From Kumtagia ephedrae (GTDB lineage: Bacteria; Pseudomonadota; Alphaproteobacteria; Rhizobiales; Rhizobiaceae), in NCBI RefSeq assembly GCF_003012745.1, contig NZ_PXYK01000031.1, positions 1-64,000 of the forward strand: a DNA stretch of 64,000 nucleotides, in the 5' to 3' direction. Shown one piece after another: positions 17,482 to 26,127 of the stretch. The notes beneath the pieces are model-generated. The model ran no database searches. It was not told the origin of the DNA and worked only from the letters and a program-made list of their open reading frames with translations. The translations under genes were made by a program, and so were the position numbers. Each line of letters starts with the position of its first letter. Within the stretch, counting starts at the first letter, position 1.

Positions 17482-18564
17482 CTAGAGGGCTCGTCCGGTT
17501 GCCGGGTCGAAGATCGCTATCCAGGCGGACACGATGCTTACGCCCTGCCGTTCGCCTTCGCCCGCCGCGCGCTCGGGCGGCAGCATGGCCGAGCAGGCGA
17601 CGCCGGCGAGCGTGAAATGGACCAGCGTCGTCGGCCCCAGCAGTTCCGCCATGTCGACGACGACCGAAAACGAGGGATCGCCGTCGGCCAGGAAGTGCTC
17701 CGGCCGTACGCCGATCTCCACCGTTTGTCCGACGCGTTCCGCAAGCGCCTCGGCCTTCGCTACCGGCGCGGGAACGGTCGCCTCGCCCAGCTTCAGAGCG
17801 GGGCCGGCATCCGTCATGACGATTTCGGCCGGCAGGAAGTTCATGGTCGGGCTGCCGATGAAGCCGGCAACGAAGCGCGTCGCCGGGCGCTCGTACAGCT
17901 CCTGCGGCGTGCCCTGCTGCTCGATCCGGCCGCCATGCAGGATGACGACGCGGTCGGCGAGCGTCATCGCCTCCATCTGGTCGTGCGTGACGTAGACGGT
18001 CGTCGCCTTCAGCCGCTTGTGCAGCCTGCGGATCTCCGCCCGCATCTGTCCGCGCAGCTTGGCGTCCAGGTTGGACAGCGGCTCGTCGAACAGGAAGACG
18101 GCCGGGTCGCGGACCATGGCGCGGCCCATGGCCACACGCTGGCGCTGGCCGCCCGAAAGCTGCTTCGGCCGGCGATCGAGCAGGCCGGCGATGTCGAGCA
18201 CCTCGGCTGCCTCCTCGACACGGCGGCGGATTTCCGGCCTGGCCATGCCCGCCAGCCTGAGGCCGAAGCTCATGTTCTGCGCGACGGTCATGTGCGGGTA
18301 GAGCGCGTAGTTCTGGAAGACCATGGCGATGTTGCGCTCGCGCGGTTCCAGCTCGTCGACCCGGCGCTCGCCGATCCAGATCTGCCCGTCGGAAAGCTCC
18401 TCCAGGCCGGCGATCATCCGCAGCATCGTCGATTTGCCGCAACCCGACGGTCCGACGAGCACGACGAACTCGCCGCTGCGGATATCGAGACTGAGATCCT
18501 CGATCGTGGTCGCACGGGCGTTTTCATAGGTCTTCCCCACATGCCTGAGGGATACGTCTGCCAT
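17482..18564 (-). CDS. Sugar ABC importer ATPase, UgpC/MsmX type
   Basis: A 360-residue ATPase. Walker A G-P-S-G-C-G-K-S-T, the signature L-S-G-G-Q-R-Q-R, Walker B V-F-L-F-D-E-P-L and the switch His in V-T-H-D are intact; a C-terminal TOBE/MalK-like regulatory domain follows (G-V-R-P-E-H). It is the first gene of the leftward operon, so the promoter must lie in 18565-18870, shared with the divergent SDR gene and carrying two YGTATGCAR motifs. Confidence 0.93.
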   Translation of the reverse strand: MADVSLRHVGKTYENARATTIEDLSLDIRSGEFVVLVGPSGCGKSTMLRMIAGLEELSDGQIWIGERRVDELEPRERNIAMVFQNYALYPHMTVAQNMSFGLRLAGMARPEIRRRVEEAAEVLDIAGLLDRRPKQLSGGQRQRVAMGRAMVRDPAVFLFDEPLSNLDAKLRGQMRAEIRRLHKRLKATTVYVTHDQMEAMTLADRVVILHGGRIEQQGTPQELYERPATRFVAGFIGSPTMNFLPAEIVMTDAGPALKLGEATVPAPVAKAEALAERVGQTVEIGVRPEHFLADGDPSFSVVVDMAELLGPTTLVHFTLAGVACSAMLPPERAAGEGERQGVSIVSAWIAIFDPATGRAL

Positions 18565-18870
18565 GGGGGTCTTTCCGAACGTCCTTCATTGGCCGTGCGC
18601 GCGGCTCGTGGACCGACTTTGCGGGCAATTTGGTATTCATGCAATAGTGATCCGTATGCAAAAAAGGGAAACATGCAATACACGGCGGAAATGCCGAAAA
18701 TGGAGGCGGATTGCTCATGTTTTGCGCTCAGCCGCCGGTCTGAATACGAGCAAGCCGATCAATTTAGGAACCTTGCGCAAAAATCCCTGTGGTTGCGGCA
18801 AAAGGCCATGGACAAGGCGCAAAATTTACGTATGCAAGAAAAGGAAATATGTATTCAAAGGAGAACCCGG
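18565..18870. promoter_or_regulatory. Divergent regulatory region with two YGTATGCAR motifs
   Basis: This 306-base gap separates the leftward sugar-importer operon from the rightward SDR operon. CGTATGCAA lies at 18653-18661 and CGTATGCAA again at 18829-18837; a looser copy with TATTCATGCAA is near 18634. The spacing suggests one site for each direction. The same nonamer is found upstream of the amidase and upstream of the ATPase at 25200. No gene is seen inside the gap. Confidence 0.45.
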
Positions 18871-19647
18871 GTGCAACTCAATCTGGCTGGAAGGACGGCG
18901 CTGATCACCGGGGCCTCCCAGGGTATCGGTCACGCGATCGCCAGGGTGCTGGCGGCGGAAGGGTGCCATCTTCACCTTGCCGCGCGCAATCGCATGGCGA
19001 TGGAGACGCTGAAAGCGGAACTCGCCGCCTATCCGGTCGAGGTCACCGTCCATGAGGCCGATCTCGGAACGACCGAGGCCATGGTCGCCCTCGACAAGGC
19101 CTGCGGTGACTACGATATCCTCATGAACAATGCCGGCGACATCCCGGCAGGCAGCATCGAGGACGTGACCGACGAGTCGATCCGCCGCGGCTTCGACCTC
19201 AAGGTCTTCGGCTACATCACGCTGTCGCGTGAATTCTGGAGGCGGCGCAAGGGCAAGGGCGGCGTCATCATCAACGTCATCGGCAATTCGGGCGAGAACT
19301 GGGACGCCGCCTATTTCGCCGGCTCGACCGGCAACGCCGCGCTGATGAGCTTCACCAAGGCGCTGGGCGGGCGCAGCATGGATGAGGGCATTCGCGTCGT
19401 CGGCGTCAATCCCGGCCCGGTCGATACGCCGCGCATGTTCAAGATCATGAAGCGCAAGGCGATCGACATGCTCGGCGACGAGTCGCGCTGGGAGGAGCTC
19501 TACGCCAAATATCCGGGCAAGCGTCCGGCGACGGCCGAAGAGGTGGCCGACCTCTGCGCCTTCCTCGCCTCGCCCAGGGCCGGCTACATCAGCGGCACGG
19601 TCGTGACCATCGATGGCGGCATCGCCGCGCGCGGCTCGGTAATCTGA
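18871..19647 (+). CDS. SDR-family oxidoreductase lacking the usual active-site Lys
   Basis: A 258-residue short-chain dehydrogenase/reductase. The GTG at 18871 is preceded by AAAGGAG; the frame is open far upstream only as a shadow. The Rossmann motif T-G-A-S-Q-G-I-G (13-20) and N-N-A-G (86-89) are intact. The active-site Tyr148 is present, but the residue four positions on is Ser152 (Y-F-A-G-S) instead of the canonical Lys, and the Ser-Tyr spacing is short. Some SDR subfamilies show G-S-A-G-N-A here, so this may be a subfamily trait with changed chemistry. First gene of a six-gene rightward operon. Confidence 0.88.
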   Translation: MQLNLAGRTALITGASQGIGHAIARVLAAEGCHLHLAARNRMAMETLKAELAAYPVEVTVHEADLGTTEAMVALDKACGDYDILMNNAGDIPAGSIEDVTDESIRRGFDLKVFGYITLSREFWRRRKGKGGVIINVIGNSGENWDAAYFAGSTGNAALMSFTKALGGRSMDEGIRVVGVNPGPVDTPRMFKIMKRKAIDMLGDESRWEELYAKYPGKRPATAEEVADLCAFLASPRAGYISGTVVTIDGGIAARGSVI

Positions 19648-19652
19648 CCGCC

Positions 19653-20783
19653 ATGGCCGACGCACGCACCCGCAACCGCTATTTCGACGACCTGTTCTCG
19701 ACGCCCGACCTGGCGTGGATGGGCCAGAACACCAATCACGTGCCCGCGCATCCGGCGGTCGTGGAGGCGATGGTCCGCTCGATCGAGGCCGGCGAGTTCA
19801 ACGCCTATGCGCCGCCGATGGGGTTCGAGGCGCTGCGCGACGCCATCGTCGCCGATCTCGGCGTCCCCTCCTGCGAGGCGCTCGTCACCGAGGGCGGCGT
19901 CAATGCGCTCGCCATGATCTGCAAGGCGCGCGCGAAGCCGGGTACGACGCTGGTGACGACCGACCCTACCTGGAAATGGCCGTGCCTGTTCGCCGAGCAG
20001 GCTGGCGCCGAGGTGATCCAGATTCCGATCTACGATCCCGCGACGAACTTCAAGCTGACGCCGCAGGCGCTGCGCGCTGCCGTCGACGAGCGTTGCGCCA
20101 TCATCTACATCGTCGATCCCAACAATCCGCTCGGCATCCGCTACGAACGGGCGGAGATCGAGGCCTTCGCCGACATCGCCCGTTCGGTCGGCGCGCTGAT
20201 GATCCACGACTGTACTTACCGCGACTTCGCCGACGGCCACACCCCGGTGCTCCAGGTGGCACCGGAAGGCACCGTCGTATCGCTCAGCTTCTCCAAGTGG
20301 CTCGGCCTCGCCGGCATGCGCATCGGCGCGCTGGTCGCCGAACCGACGCTGGTCGACGAATTCTCCGCGGCTTCCACCTCGGTGCTCGGGGCATCCGTGG
20401 TCGCCCAGCGCGCCGCCATGGCCGGCCTTTCGGTCAAGGCGGAATGGATGCAGGAGGTGCGCCGCCTCGACCGCGCCAACAAGGAGATCGTCATCGAGGC
20501 GGCTAGAGCGGCCGGGCTGTCGGTGCCGATCCCGGTGTCGCACGGCAATTTCCTGGTGATCGAGACGGCCGCGACCGGGGTCTTCCCGGAAGCGATCGTC
20601 GAGGCAGCGCGCCGCGATGGCGTGATGATCCGGCAGGGCCGCTACCATACAGCCGCTTTCGGCGACCGCTTCATCAAGGTCTCGACCTCGGTGCCGGCGG
20701 CCTGGGCCGAGCGCTTCCGCGAAGGCCTGCCGCGCTATATCGAGACCGCGCGCACGCTCAACGATGTGCCGGCCCTATTTTAG
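19653..20783 (+). CDS. PLP-dependent aminotransferase, class I/II
   Basis: A 376-residue fold-type I aminotransferase. The Schiff-base Lys is in S-F-S-K-W-L-G-L-A-G-M-R-I-G, the substrate/PLP motif D-P-N-N-P-L-G precedes it, and the PLP-ring Asp lies in I-H-D-C-T-Y. It starts five bases after the SDR stop, so the two are coupled. It would move an amino group between an amino acid and a 2-oxo compound; a beta-lyase activity is also possible in this family. Substrate unknown. Confidence 0.9.
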   Translation: MADARTRNRYFDDLFSTPDLAWMGQNTNHVPAHPAVVEAMVRSIEAGEFNAYAPPMGFEALRDAIVADLGVPSCEALVTEGGVNALAMICKARAKPGTTLVTTDPTWKWPCLFAEQAGAEVIQIPIYDPATNFKLTPQALRAAVDERCAIIYIVDPNNPLGIRYERAEIEAFADIARSVGALMIHDCTYRDFADGHTPVLQVAPEGTVVSLSFSKWLGLAGMRIGALVAEPTLVDEFSAASTSVLGASVVAQRAAMAGLSVKAEWMQEVRRLDRANKEIVIEAARAAGLSVPIPVSHGNFLVIETAATGVFPEAIVEAARRDGVMIRQGRYHTAAFGDRFIKVSTSVPAAWAERFREGLPRYIETARTLNDVPALF

Positions 20784-20826
20784 GATCGGTACGGGACGGC
20801 AAAGGGACTGCTGAAAGAGGCTCCGC

Positions 20827-21705
20827 ATGTATGCAACCGCGAGCGACGGCACGAAGCTCTACTACGAGACGGCGGGGGAGCACGGCACCCCCATCCTGTT
20901 CGTCCACGAGTTCGGCGGTAACTACGACGCTTGGGAGCCGCAGATGAGCTTCTTCGCGCGCCGCCACCGCTGCATCACCTATGCGGCCCGCGGCTACGCG
21001 CCGTCGGATATACCAGCCGACGTGGAGAAATATTCGCAGGCGATCGCAGCGGCCGACGCGCTCGCCGTGCTGGATGCGCTCGGCATCGATAAGGCGCATG
21101 TCGTCGGCCTGTCGATGGGCGGCTTCGCGACGCTGCATTTCGGCCTGCGCTTTCCCGGGCGGGCGCTGTCGCTCACGGTCGCCGGCGCCGGCTACGGCAC
21201 CGAACGCGAAACGGCTGACTATTTCCGCAACACCTCGCTCAAGGTGGCGGAGAATTTCGAGAAGGACCCGGTCGGCTTTTCAAAGATCTACGCGCTCGGG
21301 GCGAGCCGCGTGCAGTTCCAGAACAAGGACCCGCGCGGCTGGGCCGCCTTCGCCGCGCGGCTGTCGCGCCATTCGCCGGTGGGCGCGGCCAATACGATGC
21401 GTGGCGTCCAGTGCCGCCGCCCGTCCTTCTGGGACCTGGAGGACGAGCTGAAGCGCATGACGGTGGCGACGCTGGTGATGACCGGCGACGAGGACGACCA
21501 CTGCCTACAGCCGTCGATCTACCTCAAGAAGACGCTGCCAGCCGCCGGCCTCGCCATCCTGCCGAAGACCGGGCACACGCTGAACCTCGAGGAGCCGGCG
21601 ATGTTCAACGCGCTCGTCGCTGACTTCATCGCTCAAGTCGAGCAGGGTGCCTGGAAACCGCGCGACCCGCGCGCCGATCCTGGCCAGGTCATGCGGACGG
21701 AGTGA
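20827..21705 (+). CDS. Alpha/beta hydrolase
   Basis: A 292-residue alpha/beta hydrolase with oxyanion region L-F-V-H-E-F-G, nucleophile elbow G-L-S-M-G-G, Asp in T-G-D-E-D-D and His in K-T-G-H-T-L. It is related to the family containing RutD, lactonases and C-C hydrolases. A 43-base gap separates it from the aminotransferase and four bases from the next gene, so it is within the SDR operon. A likely role is cleavage of a carboxylic or carbamic intermediate made by the pathway enzymes around it. Confidence 0.88.
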   Translation: MYATASDGTKLYYETAGEHGTPILFVHEFGGNYDAWEPQMSFFARRHRCITYAARGYAPSDIPADVEKYSQAIAAADALAVLDALGIDKAHVVGLSMGGFATLHFGLRFPGRALSLTVAGAGYGTERETADYFRNTSLKVAENFEKDPVGFSKIYALGASRVQFQNKDPRGWAAFAARLSRHSPVGAANTMRGVQCRRPSFWDLEDELKRMTVATLVMTGDEDDHCLQPSIYLKKTLPAAGLAILPKTGHTLNLEEPAMFNALVADFIAQVEQGAWKPRDPRADPGQVMRTE

Positions 21706-21709
21706 CTGC

Positions 21710-22966
21710 ATGGCGCTGCCGAGGATTTCCGCCGACCGGCTCTGGCAGCGCTTGATGGCGCTCGGCGAGGACGGCGCGCTGCCTGGCGGCGGCGTCAACC
21801 GCCAGGCGCTATCTGCGGAGGAAATCCTGGCCTGGCGCCGGCTGATCGACTGGGGCGCGGGAGCCGGTCTCAAACCCTCGACCGATTTCGCCGGAAACCT
21901 CTTCCTGACCCTGGAAGGCTCCGCTCCCCAGCTGGCGCCCGTCGTCGCCGGCAGTCACATCGACAGCCAGCCGACGGGCGGTCTCTTTGATGGGGCCTTC
22001 GGCACGCTCGCCGCCCTTGAGGCCGCGACCGCCATTGCCGAGGCCGGCCTCACGCCCGAACGGTCGATCGTCGTCGTCGCCTGGATGAACGAGGAGGGGA
22101 GCCGCTTCGCCCCGGGCATGATGGGTTCCGAACTGTTTGCTGGCCTGCGCCCGGCAGAAGAGGTGATGGCCGTGCGCGACGCCGACGGCGTGAGCGTCGG
22201 CGAGGCGCTGAAGGCGGTTCACGACGCCTTTCCGCGGATCGCGCGCCGGCCGACCGGCTTCCCGGTCCACGCCTATGTCGAGCCGCATATCGAGCAGGCG
22301 GACAGGCTGGAAAGCGAGGGCGCCGTGATCGGCGTGGTTTCAGGCATCCAGGGCAAGAAGACCTATGAGATCAGGCTGACCGGCCGCGAGGCGCATGCCG
22401 GCACCGAGCCGATGGCGCGCCGGCAGGATGCCGTCAAGGCGTTCGCCGGCATCGCCGCACGCATGCATGAAGCGATGGCGGGGGATCCACTGGTGAAGTT
22501 CACCATCGGTCGCGTCGTGGTCGAGCCGAATGCACCTTCCGTCGTGCCGGCCAGGGTGACGTTCCGCATCGATCTGCGCCATCCCGACAATGCGGCGCTC
22601 GAGGTTTTCGGCGCCCGCATCGAGGAGATCGCGAAAGCCGGCGCGGGGGCCTGCGGCGTCGATATCCGCCGGCTCGTCGACGCGCCGTCGAACGGCTTCG
22701 ATACGGGTCTGCGCATGGCGATCGGGGCGTCGGCCGACCGGCACGGCCTCGCCAGGCTCGACCTGCTGTCCGCCGCCGGCCACGATGCGCGGCAGATGGC
22801 GTCGCTGACGCGCGCAGCGATGATCTTCATTCCCTGCCGTGGCGGCATCAGCCATCATCCGGGCGAATGGGCCGAGCCCGCCCATGTCGCAGCCGGCGCC
22901 ACGGTTCTTCTCGACCTCCTGATGGCTGAGGCGGGCGTTTCGTCGAAACAAGGAGATGAAAGATGA
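21710..22966 (+). CDS. M20 amidohydrolase, N-carbamoyl-L-amino-acid hydrolase/ureidoglycolate type
   Basis: A 418-residue dizinc amidohydrolase of the HyuC/AmaB/AllC group. Metal ligands appear in G-S-H-I-D-S-Q, G-L-F-D-G-A-F-G, M-N-E-E-G-S-R-F, V-E-P-H-I-E-Q and H-H-P-G-E; the Asn/Arg dimer residues in T-F-R-I-D-L-R-H also fit. These enzymes hydrolyse N-carbamoyl amino acids, ureido acids or allantoate, releasing CO2 and ammonia. The start ATG is four bases after the hydrolase stop. This is the strongest hint that the cluster degrades a ring opened to a ureido or carbamoyl compound. Confidence 0.9.
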   Translation: MALPRISADRLWQRLMALGEDGALPGGGVNRQALSAEEILAWRRLIDWGAGAGLKPSTDFAGNLFLTLEGSAPQLAPVVAGSHIDSQPTGGLFDGAFGTLAALEAATAIAEAGLTPERSIVVVAWMNEEGSRFAPGMMGSELFAGLRPAEEVMAVRDADGVSVGEALKAVHDAFPRIARRPTGFPVHAYVEPHIEQADRLESEGAVIGVVSGIQGKKTYEIRLTGREAHAGTEPMARRQDAVKAFAGIAARMHEAMAGDPLVKFTIGRVVVEPNAPSVVPARVTFRIDLRHPDNAALEVFGARIEEIAKAGAGACGVDIRRLVDAPSNGFDTGLRMAIGASADRHGLARLDLLSAAGHDARQMASLTRAAMIFIPCRGGISHHPGEWAEPAHVAAGATVLLDLLMAEAGVSSKQGDER

Positions 22967-23892
22967 GCACAGCCGAAGACATGGCGGAAATGCCGGTCCA
23001 ACTGCCGCGCGAGCCCGCCAATGCGGCGCAGGCGCGCAGCCGCTACTTCAACTCCGGCAACGCCTTCAACATCAAGCTTCCCCCGGTGCCCGGCCATATC
23101 TTCGTGGACGAGCCGGCAGCGGCGCTGAAGATGGAGAAGACCGGCTTCATCGACTGCGACCAGTCGGCGAGCATGCAGTGCGCCTTCCCGGCCACGACGC
23201 CGCTGATGCTGGCGCGCTACGCCGTCGTAAAGGCAGGCGAGACGCTCGATACGACGCTCTCGAACACGGCGTCGATCTGGTACGTCATCGAGGGCAGTGC
23301 CGATCTTTCGATCGGCGAGGAGAAGGCCGCGCTCGGCAAGGGCGACGTCTTCCTGCTGCCAGGCGGCACAGCCTCGTCGATCGCCGCGCGGCAGGACGGC
23401 GTTTTGTGGGCCGTCGGCAACGATCCGCAGCTGAAATTCGACGCCTCGGTCCCGGTGACGGGCGCCGAGGCCGCGGTGCAGTTCGTGCACTATCCGGCCG
23501 GCGAGATCGCGCACCAGCTCGACGTCGTCTACAACCGCAACGCCAATGCCGACACCTCGGGCCATGCGCTGATCTTCTCCGCCGAGAAGACCGTGGCCGC
23601 ACGCAACATCACGCCGACGATGACGCTGTCGCTCAACACGCTGAAGCCCAGAAGCGAGCAGCCGCCGCACAAGCACAATTCGGCGGCCATCACGCTGGTC
23701 GTCGCCGGCGAACCGGCCTATTCCATGGTGGCCGAGCAGAAATGCGACTGGTCGCCCTGGGCGACGCTGGTCACGCCGCCGGCGGCCAAGCACAGCCATC
23801 ACAACCACGGCAGCACGCGCGCCGAATTCCTGATCGTGCAGGACGGCGGCTTCTATTATCACGCCCGCACCATGGGCTTCGAGTTCTACTGA
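22963..23892 (+). CDS. Bicupin protein, gentisate-dioxygenase-like
   Basis: A 309-residue protein with two beta-barrel cupin domains (about 70-150 and 205-300). The second has a metal-binding pattern P-H-K-H-N-S-A-A-I followed by H-S-H-H-N-H-G; the first has a weaker G-S-A-D-L-S-I-G motif without clear histidines. It overlaps the previous stop by four bases (ATGA). Bicupins of this kind include ring-cleaving dioxygenases, (S)-ureidoglycine aminohydrolase (AllE/UGlyAH) and isomerases; next to an AllC-like M20 hydrolase, a ureidoglycine-aminohydrolase-like role is an attractive inference. Confidence 0.82.
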   Translation: MSTAEDMAEMPVQLPREPANAAQARSRYFNSGNAFNIKLPPVPGHIFVDEPAAALKMEKTGFIDCDQSASMQCAFPATTPLMLARYAVVKAGETLDTTLSNTASIWYVIEGSADLSIGEEKAALGKGDVFLLPGGTASSIAARQDGVLWAVGNDPQLKFDASVPVTGAEAAVQFVHYPAGEIAHQLDVVYNRNANADTSGHALIFSAEKTVAARNITPTMTLSLNTLKPRSEQPPHKHNSAAITLVVAGEPAYSMVAEQKCDWSPWATLVTPPAAKHSHHNHGSTRAEFLIVQDGGFYYHARTMGFEFY

Positions 23893-24830
23893 TGCGCCTG
23901 ATCATCGACACGGATACGGCCGGCGACGACACCTATTCGCTGCTCTTGGCGATGCGCACGCCCGGCTCGACGCTGGAGGCGGTGACGATCTGCGCCGGCA
24001 ACGTGCCGTTCGACCAGCAGGTGGAAAACGCTCTGGCAACGATCGAGGCGGCGGGCTTTTCCGGAAAGGTGCCCGTCTATTGCGGGGCGCGGCGGCCCAT
24101 GGTCAAGCCGTGGGAAGCCTCGACCATGCACGGCAACGACGGCATGAGCGGCGCGAACCTGCCGATCGCCCGCCAGCGCCCGGAAAGCCAGCACGCGGTC
24201 GATGCGATCATCGATCGCGTCATGGCGGAGCCCGGCAAGATCGACATCCTGGCGCAGGCGCCGCTCACCAACATAGCGCTCGCCGTGATGAAGGAACCGC
24301 GCATCGCCAAGGCCGTGCGCCATCTCTGGATCATGGGCGGCACCGACAATTCCGTCGGCAACATCACGCCCTGCGCGGAGTACAATTTCTTCATCGATCC
24401 GGAAGCGGCGAGGATCGTCTTCGAGGCAGGCTTCGACATCACGCTGTCGACCTGGACGCTGACGCTGAAATCCAGCGTGTTCGAGACGGACCAGCTCGAC
24501 GAGATATTCGCGATGAAAACGCCGCTGTCGGAATTCTACCGCAAGGTGTCCGCCGTGCCGCGGCAGATGGCGCAGGCGCGCTACGGCCGGCCGATGAGCA
24601 CGCATCCGGACTCGCTCACCTGTGCCTGCGCGCTCGACCCCACCCTCATCGAGGCGTCGCGGCAGGCGGTGGTGCGCATCGAAACGGCCGGGGAGATCAC
24701 GCGCGGTTTTTCGGCGATCCACCCGCCGGTGCTCGGCAACCGCTGGCCGGACTACAAGGTCAACGCGCGGGTCATCGAGCGGGCCTCCAACGGCGGCTTC
24801 TTCCGCATGATGAAGCAGGCACTCGCATAG
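23892..24830 (+). CDS. Inosine/uridine-preferring-type nucleoside hydrolase
   Basis: A 312-residue nucleoside N-ribohydrolase. The Ca2+-binding N-terminus is D-T-D-T-A-G-D-D (family consensus D-T-D-P-G-x-D-D), M-H-G-N-D-G and the later I-M-G-G-T motif are intact, and the C-terminal Asp is in T-H-P-D-S. These enzymes cleave the N-glycosidic bond of ribonucleosides. The ATG overlaps the cupin stop by one base. Its presence in a catabolic operon suggests that the imported substrate is a nucleoside or similar N-glycoside. It ends the operon; a hairpin at 24869-24888 follows. Confidence 0.92.
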   Translation: MRLIIDTDTAGDDTYSLLLAMRTPGSTLEAVTICAGNVPFDQQVENALATIEAAGFSGKVPVYCGARRPMVKPWEASTMHGNDGMSGANLPIARQRPESQHAVDAIIDRVMAEPGKIDILAQAPLTNIALAVMKEPRIAKAVRHLWIMGGTDNSVGNITPCAEYNFFIDPEAARIVFEAGFDITLSTWTLTLKSSVFETDQLDEIFAMKTPLSEFYRKVSAVPRQMAQARYGRPMSTHPDSLTCACALDPTLIEASRQAVVRIETAGEITRGFSAIHPPVLGNRWPDYKVNARVIERASNGGFFRMMKQALA

Positions 24831-24868
24831 GAGCGTCTCCCGCAGAGACCGGCGCTGCATCCGCGCGG

Positions 24869-24888
24869 CCCTTTCGTTAGAGAAAGGG
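24869..24888 (+). terminator. Possible terminator after nucleoside hydrolase
   Basis: CCCTTTC (24869-24875) pairs with GAAAGGG (24882-24888) around a six-base loop, followed by TGGATGGTTTTG. The T-run is weak, so termination may be incomplete. Confidence 0.45.
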
Positions 24889-24940
24889 TGGATGGTTTTG
24901 CCCGCTCGGCGGTTTCGAATGCCGAGGGCGTGCCTCAAAA

Positions 24941-25199
24941 TCGGTCATACGATGCACAAGAAATGACGCTTTCTGCACGCAGAAAATCGTATAACGTATG
25001 CAGAAAATTCACATCAGCATTCAAATGGTGTGGGCGTCGACTTTCAGCGGTTTGAGGAGGCCGATGTGACGCTAGCGATGAGCAGGAGGGGTCATTTCCC
25101 GCCAGTCATGGCGACAGAGCGCTGCTTGGCACGCGGCTTGCCTGTATCCTCAGTGACGAAAACTGCATACGTGAGGATAGTCAGCATGGCGGAGGCAAC
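24941..25199. promoter_or_regulatory. Regulatory region upstream of importer B
   Basis: Between the terminator-like hairpin and the ATPase start. CGTATGCAG lies at 24995-25003 and its reverse, CTGCATACG, at 25163-25171. A perfect 7-bp inverted repeat, TTTCTGC-AC-GCAGAAA, lies at 24970-24985, and CAGAAA recurs right after the first motif. Overall 24831-25199 has no supported gene. Good candidate operators for the cluster's GntR regulator. Confidence 0.45.
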
Positions 25200-26108
25200 G
25201 TGACGCTGGTTGAAGGATATTTCCATGGCGCCCACGCCGGCGCCGGCGGACTGGCCAACGGCCGCGCGCCCACGAGGGGCAAGGTCGTGCCGGGCACCGT
25301 CCCGGAGCAGGATGCGGCCGACGAGCGGCCTCTCATCGAGCTGCGGCAAATCTCCAAGACCTTCGGCGCGGTCAAGGCGCTGCAGGATCTGGAGGTTTCG
25401 ATCCGGCCGGGCGAGCTGGTCACGGTCGTTGGGCCGTCCGGCTGCGGCAAGAGCACGCTCTTCAACATTCTCGCCGGCCTGGAGGAGCCCGATCCGGGCA
25501 ACATCCTGCGGCTGAAGGGTGTCAGCTCGACGGCCTCCGACCTGCTCGGCAAGGTCTCCTTCATGCCGCAGCGCGATCTGCTGCTGCCGTGGCGCAACGT
25601 CATCGACAATGCGATCCTGGCGCTTGAGGTCGAGGGCATGCCGCGCGCCGAGGCGCGCAGGCTGGCGATGGACATGCTGCCGGAATTCGGCCTTGCCGGC
25701 TTCGAGGCGCAATATCCCAACCAGCTTTCGGGCGGCATGCGCCAGCGCGTTGCCCTGATGCGCACCTTCCTGTTCAAGCGCGACCTGATGCTGCTCGACG
25801 AACCGTTCGGCGCGCTCGACGCGCTGACGCGCACGATGATGCAGCGCTGGCTGCTCGACGTCTGGCAGAAGCACAAGCGCACGGTGCTGTTCATCACCCA
25901 CGACGTCGACGAGGCGATCTTCCTCGGTGACCGGGTGCTGGTGATGACCGCACGCCCCGGCCGCATCAAGCTGGAGCAGGCCGTCGACCTGCCGCGCCCG
26001 CGCAAGGCCGACATCGTGACCTCCCCCGAATTTATCGCCCTGAAGAAGACCCTGCTCGAGGCGATCGAGGAGGAAAGCATGAAATCCTTCCAGGTCGCCG
26101 GCCGCTGA
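25200..26108 (+). CDS. ABC importer ATPase (SsuB/TauB/ThiZ type), importer B
   Basis: A 302-residue ATPase. The GTG at 25200 is chosen because GGAGG lies five bases upstream. About 45 residues precede the ATPase fold. Walker A G-P-S-G-C-G-K-S-T, the signature L-S-G-G-M-R-Q-R, Walker B L-M-L-L-D-E-P-F-G-A-L-D and the switch His in I-T-H-D-V-D are intact. It belongs to the nitrate/sulfonate/taurine/HMP-precursor group. It is the only ATPase of this type near the two NMT1/THI5 importers, so it may serve both permease pairs. Confidence 0.92.
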   Translation: MTLVEGYFHGAHAGAGGLANGRAPTRGKVVPGTVPEQDAADERPLIELRQISKTFGAVKALQDLEVSIRPGELVTVVGPSGCGKSTLFNILAGLEEPDPGNILRLKGVSSTASDLLGKVSFMPQRDLLLPWRNVIDNAILALEVEGMPRAEARRLAMDMLPEFGLAGFEAQYPNQLSGGMRQRVALMRTFLFKRDLMLLDEPFGALDALTRTMMQRWLLDVWQKHKRTVLFITHDVDEAIFLGDRVLVMTARPGRIKLEQAVDLPRPRKADIVTSPEFIALKKTLLEAIEEESMKSFQVAGR

Positions 26109-26127
26109 CAGAGACGAGGAACCGACG

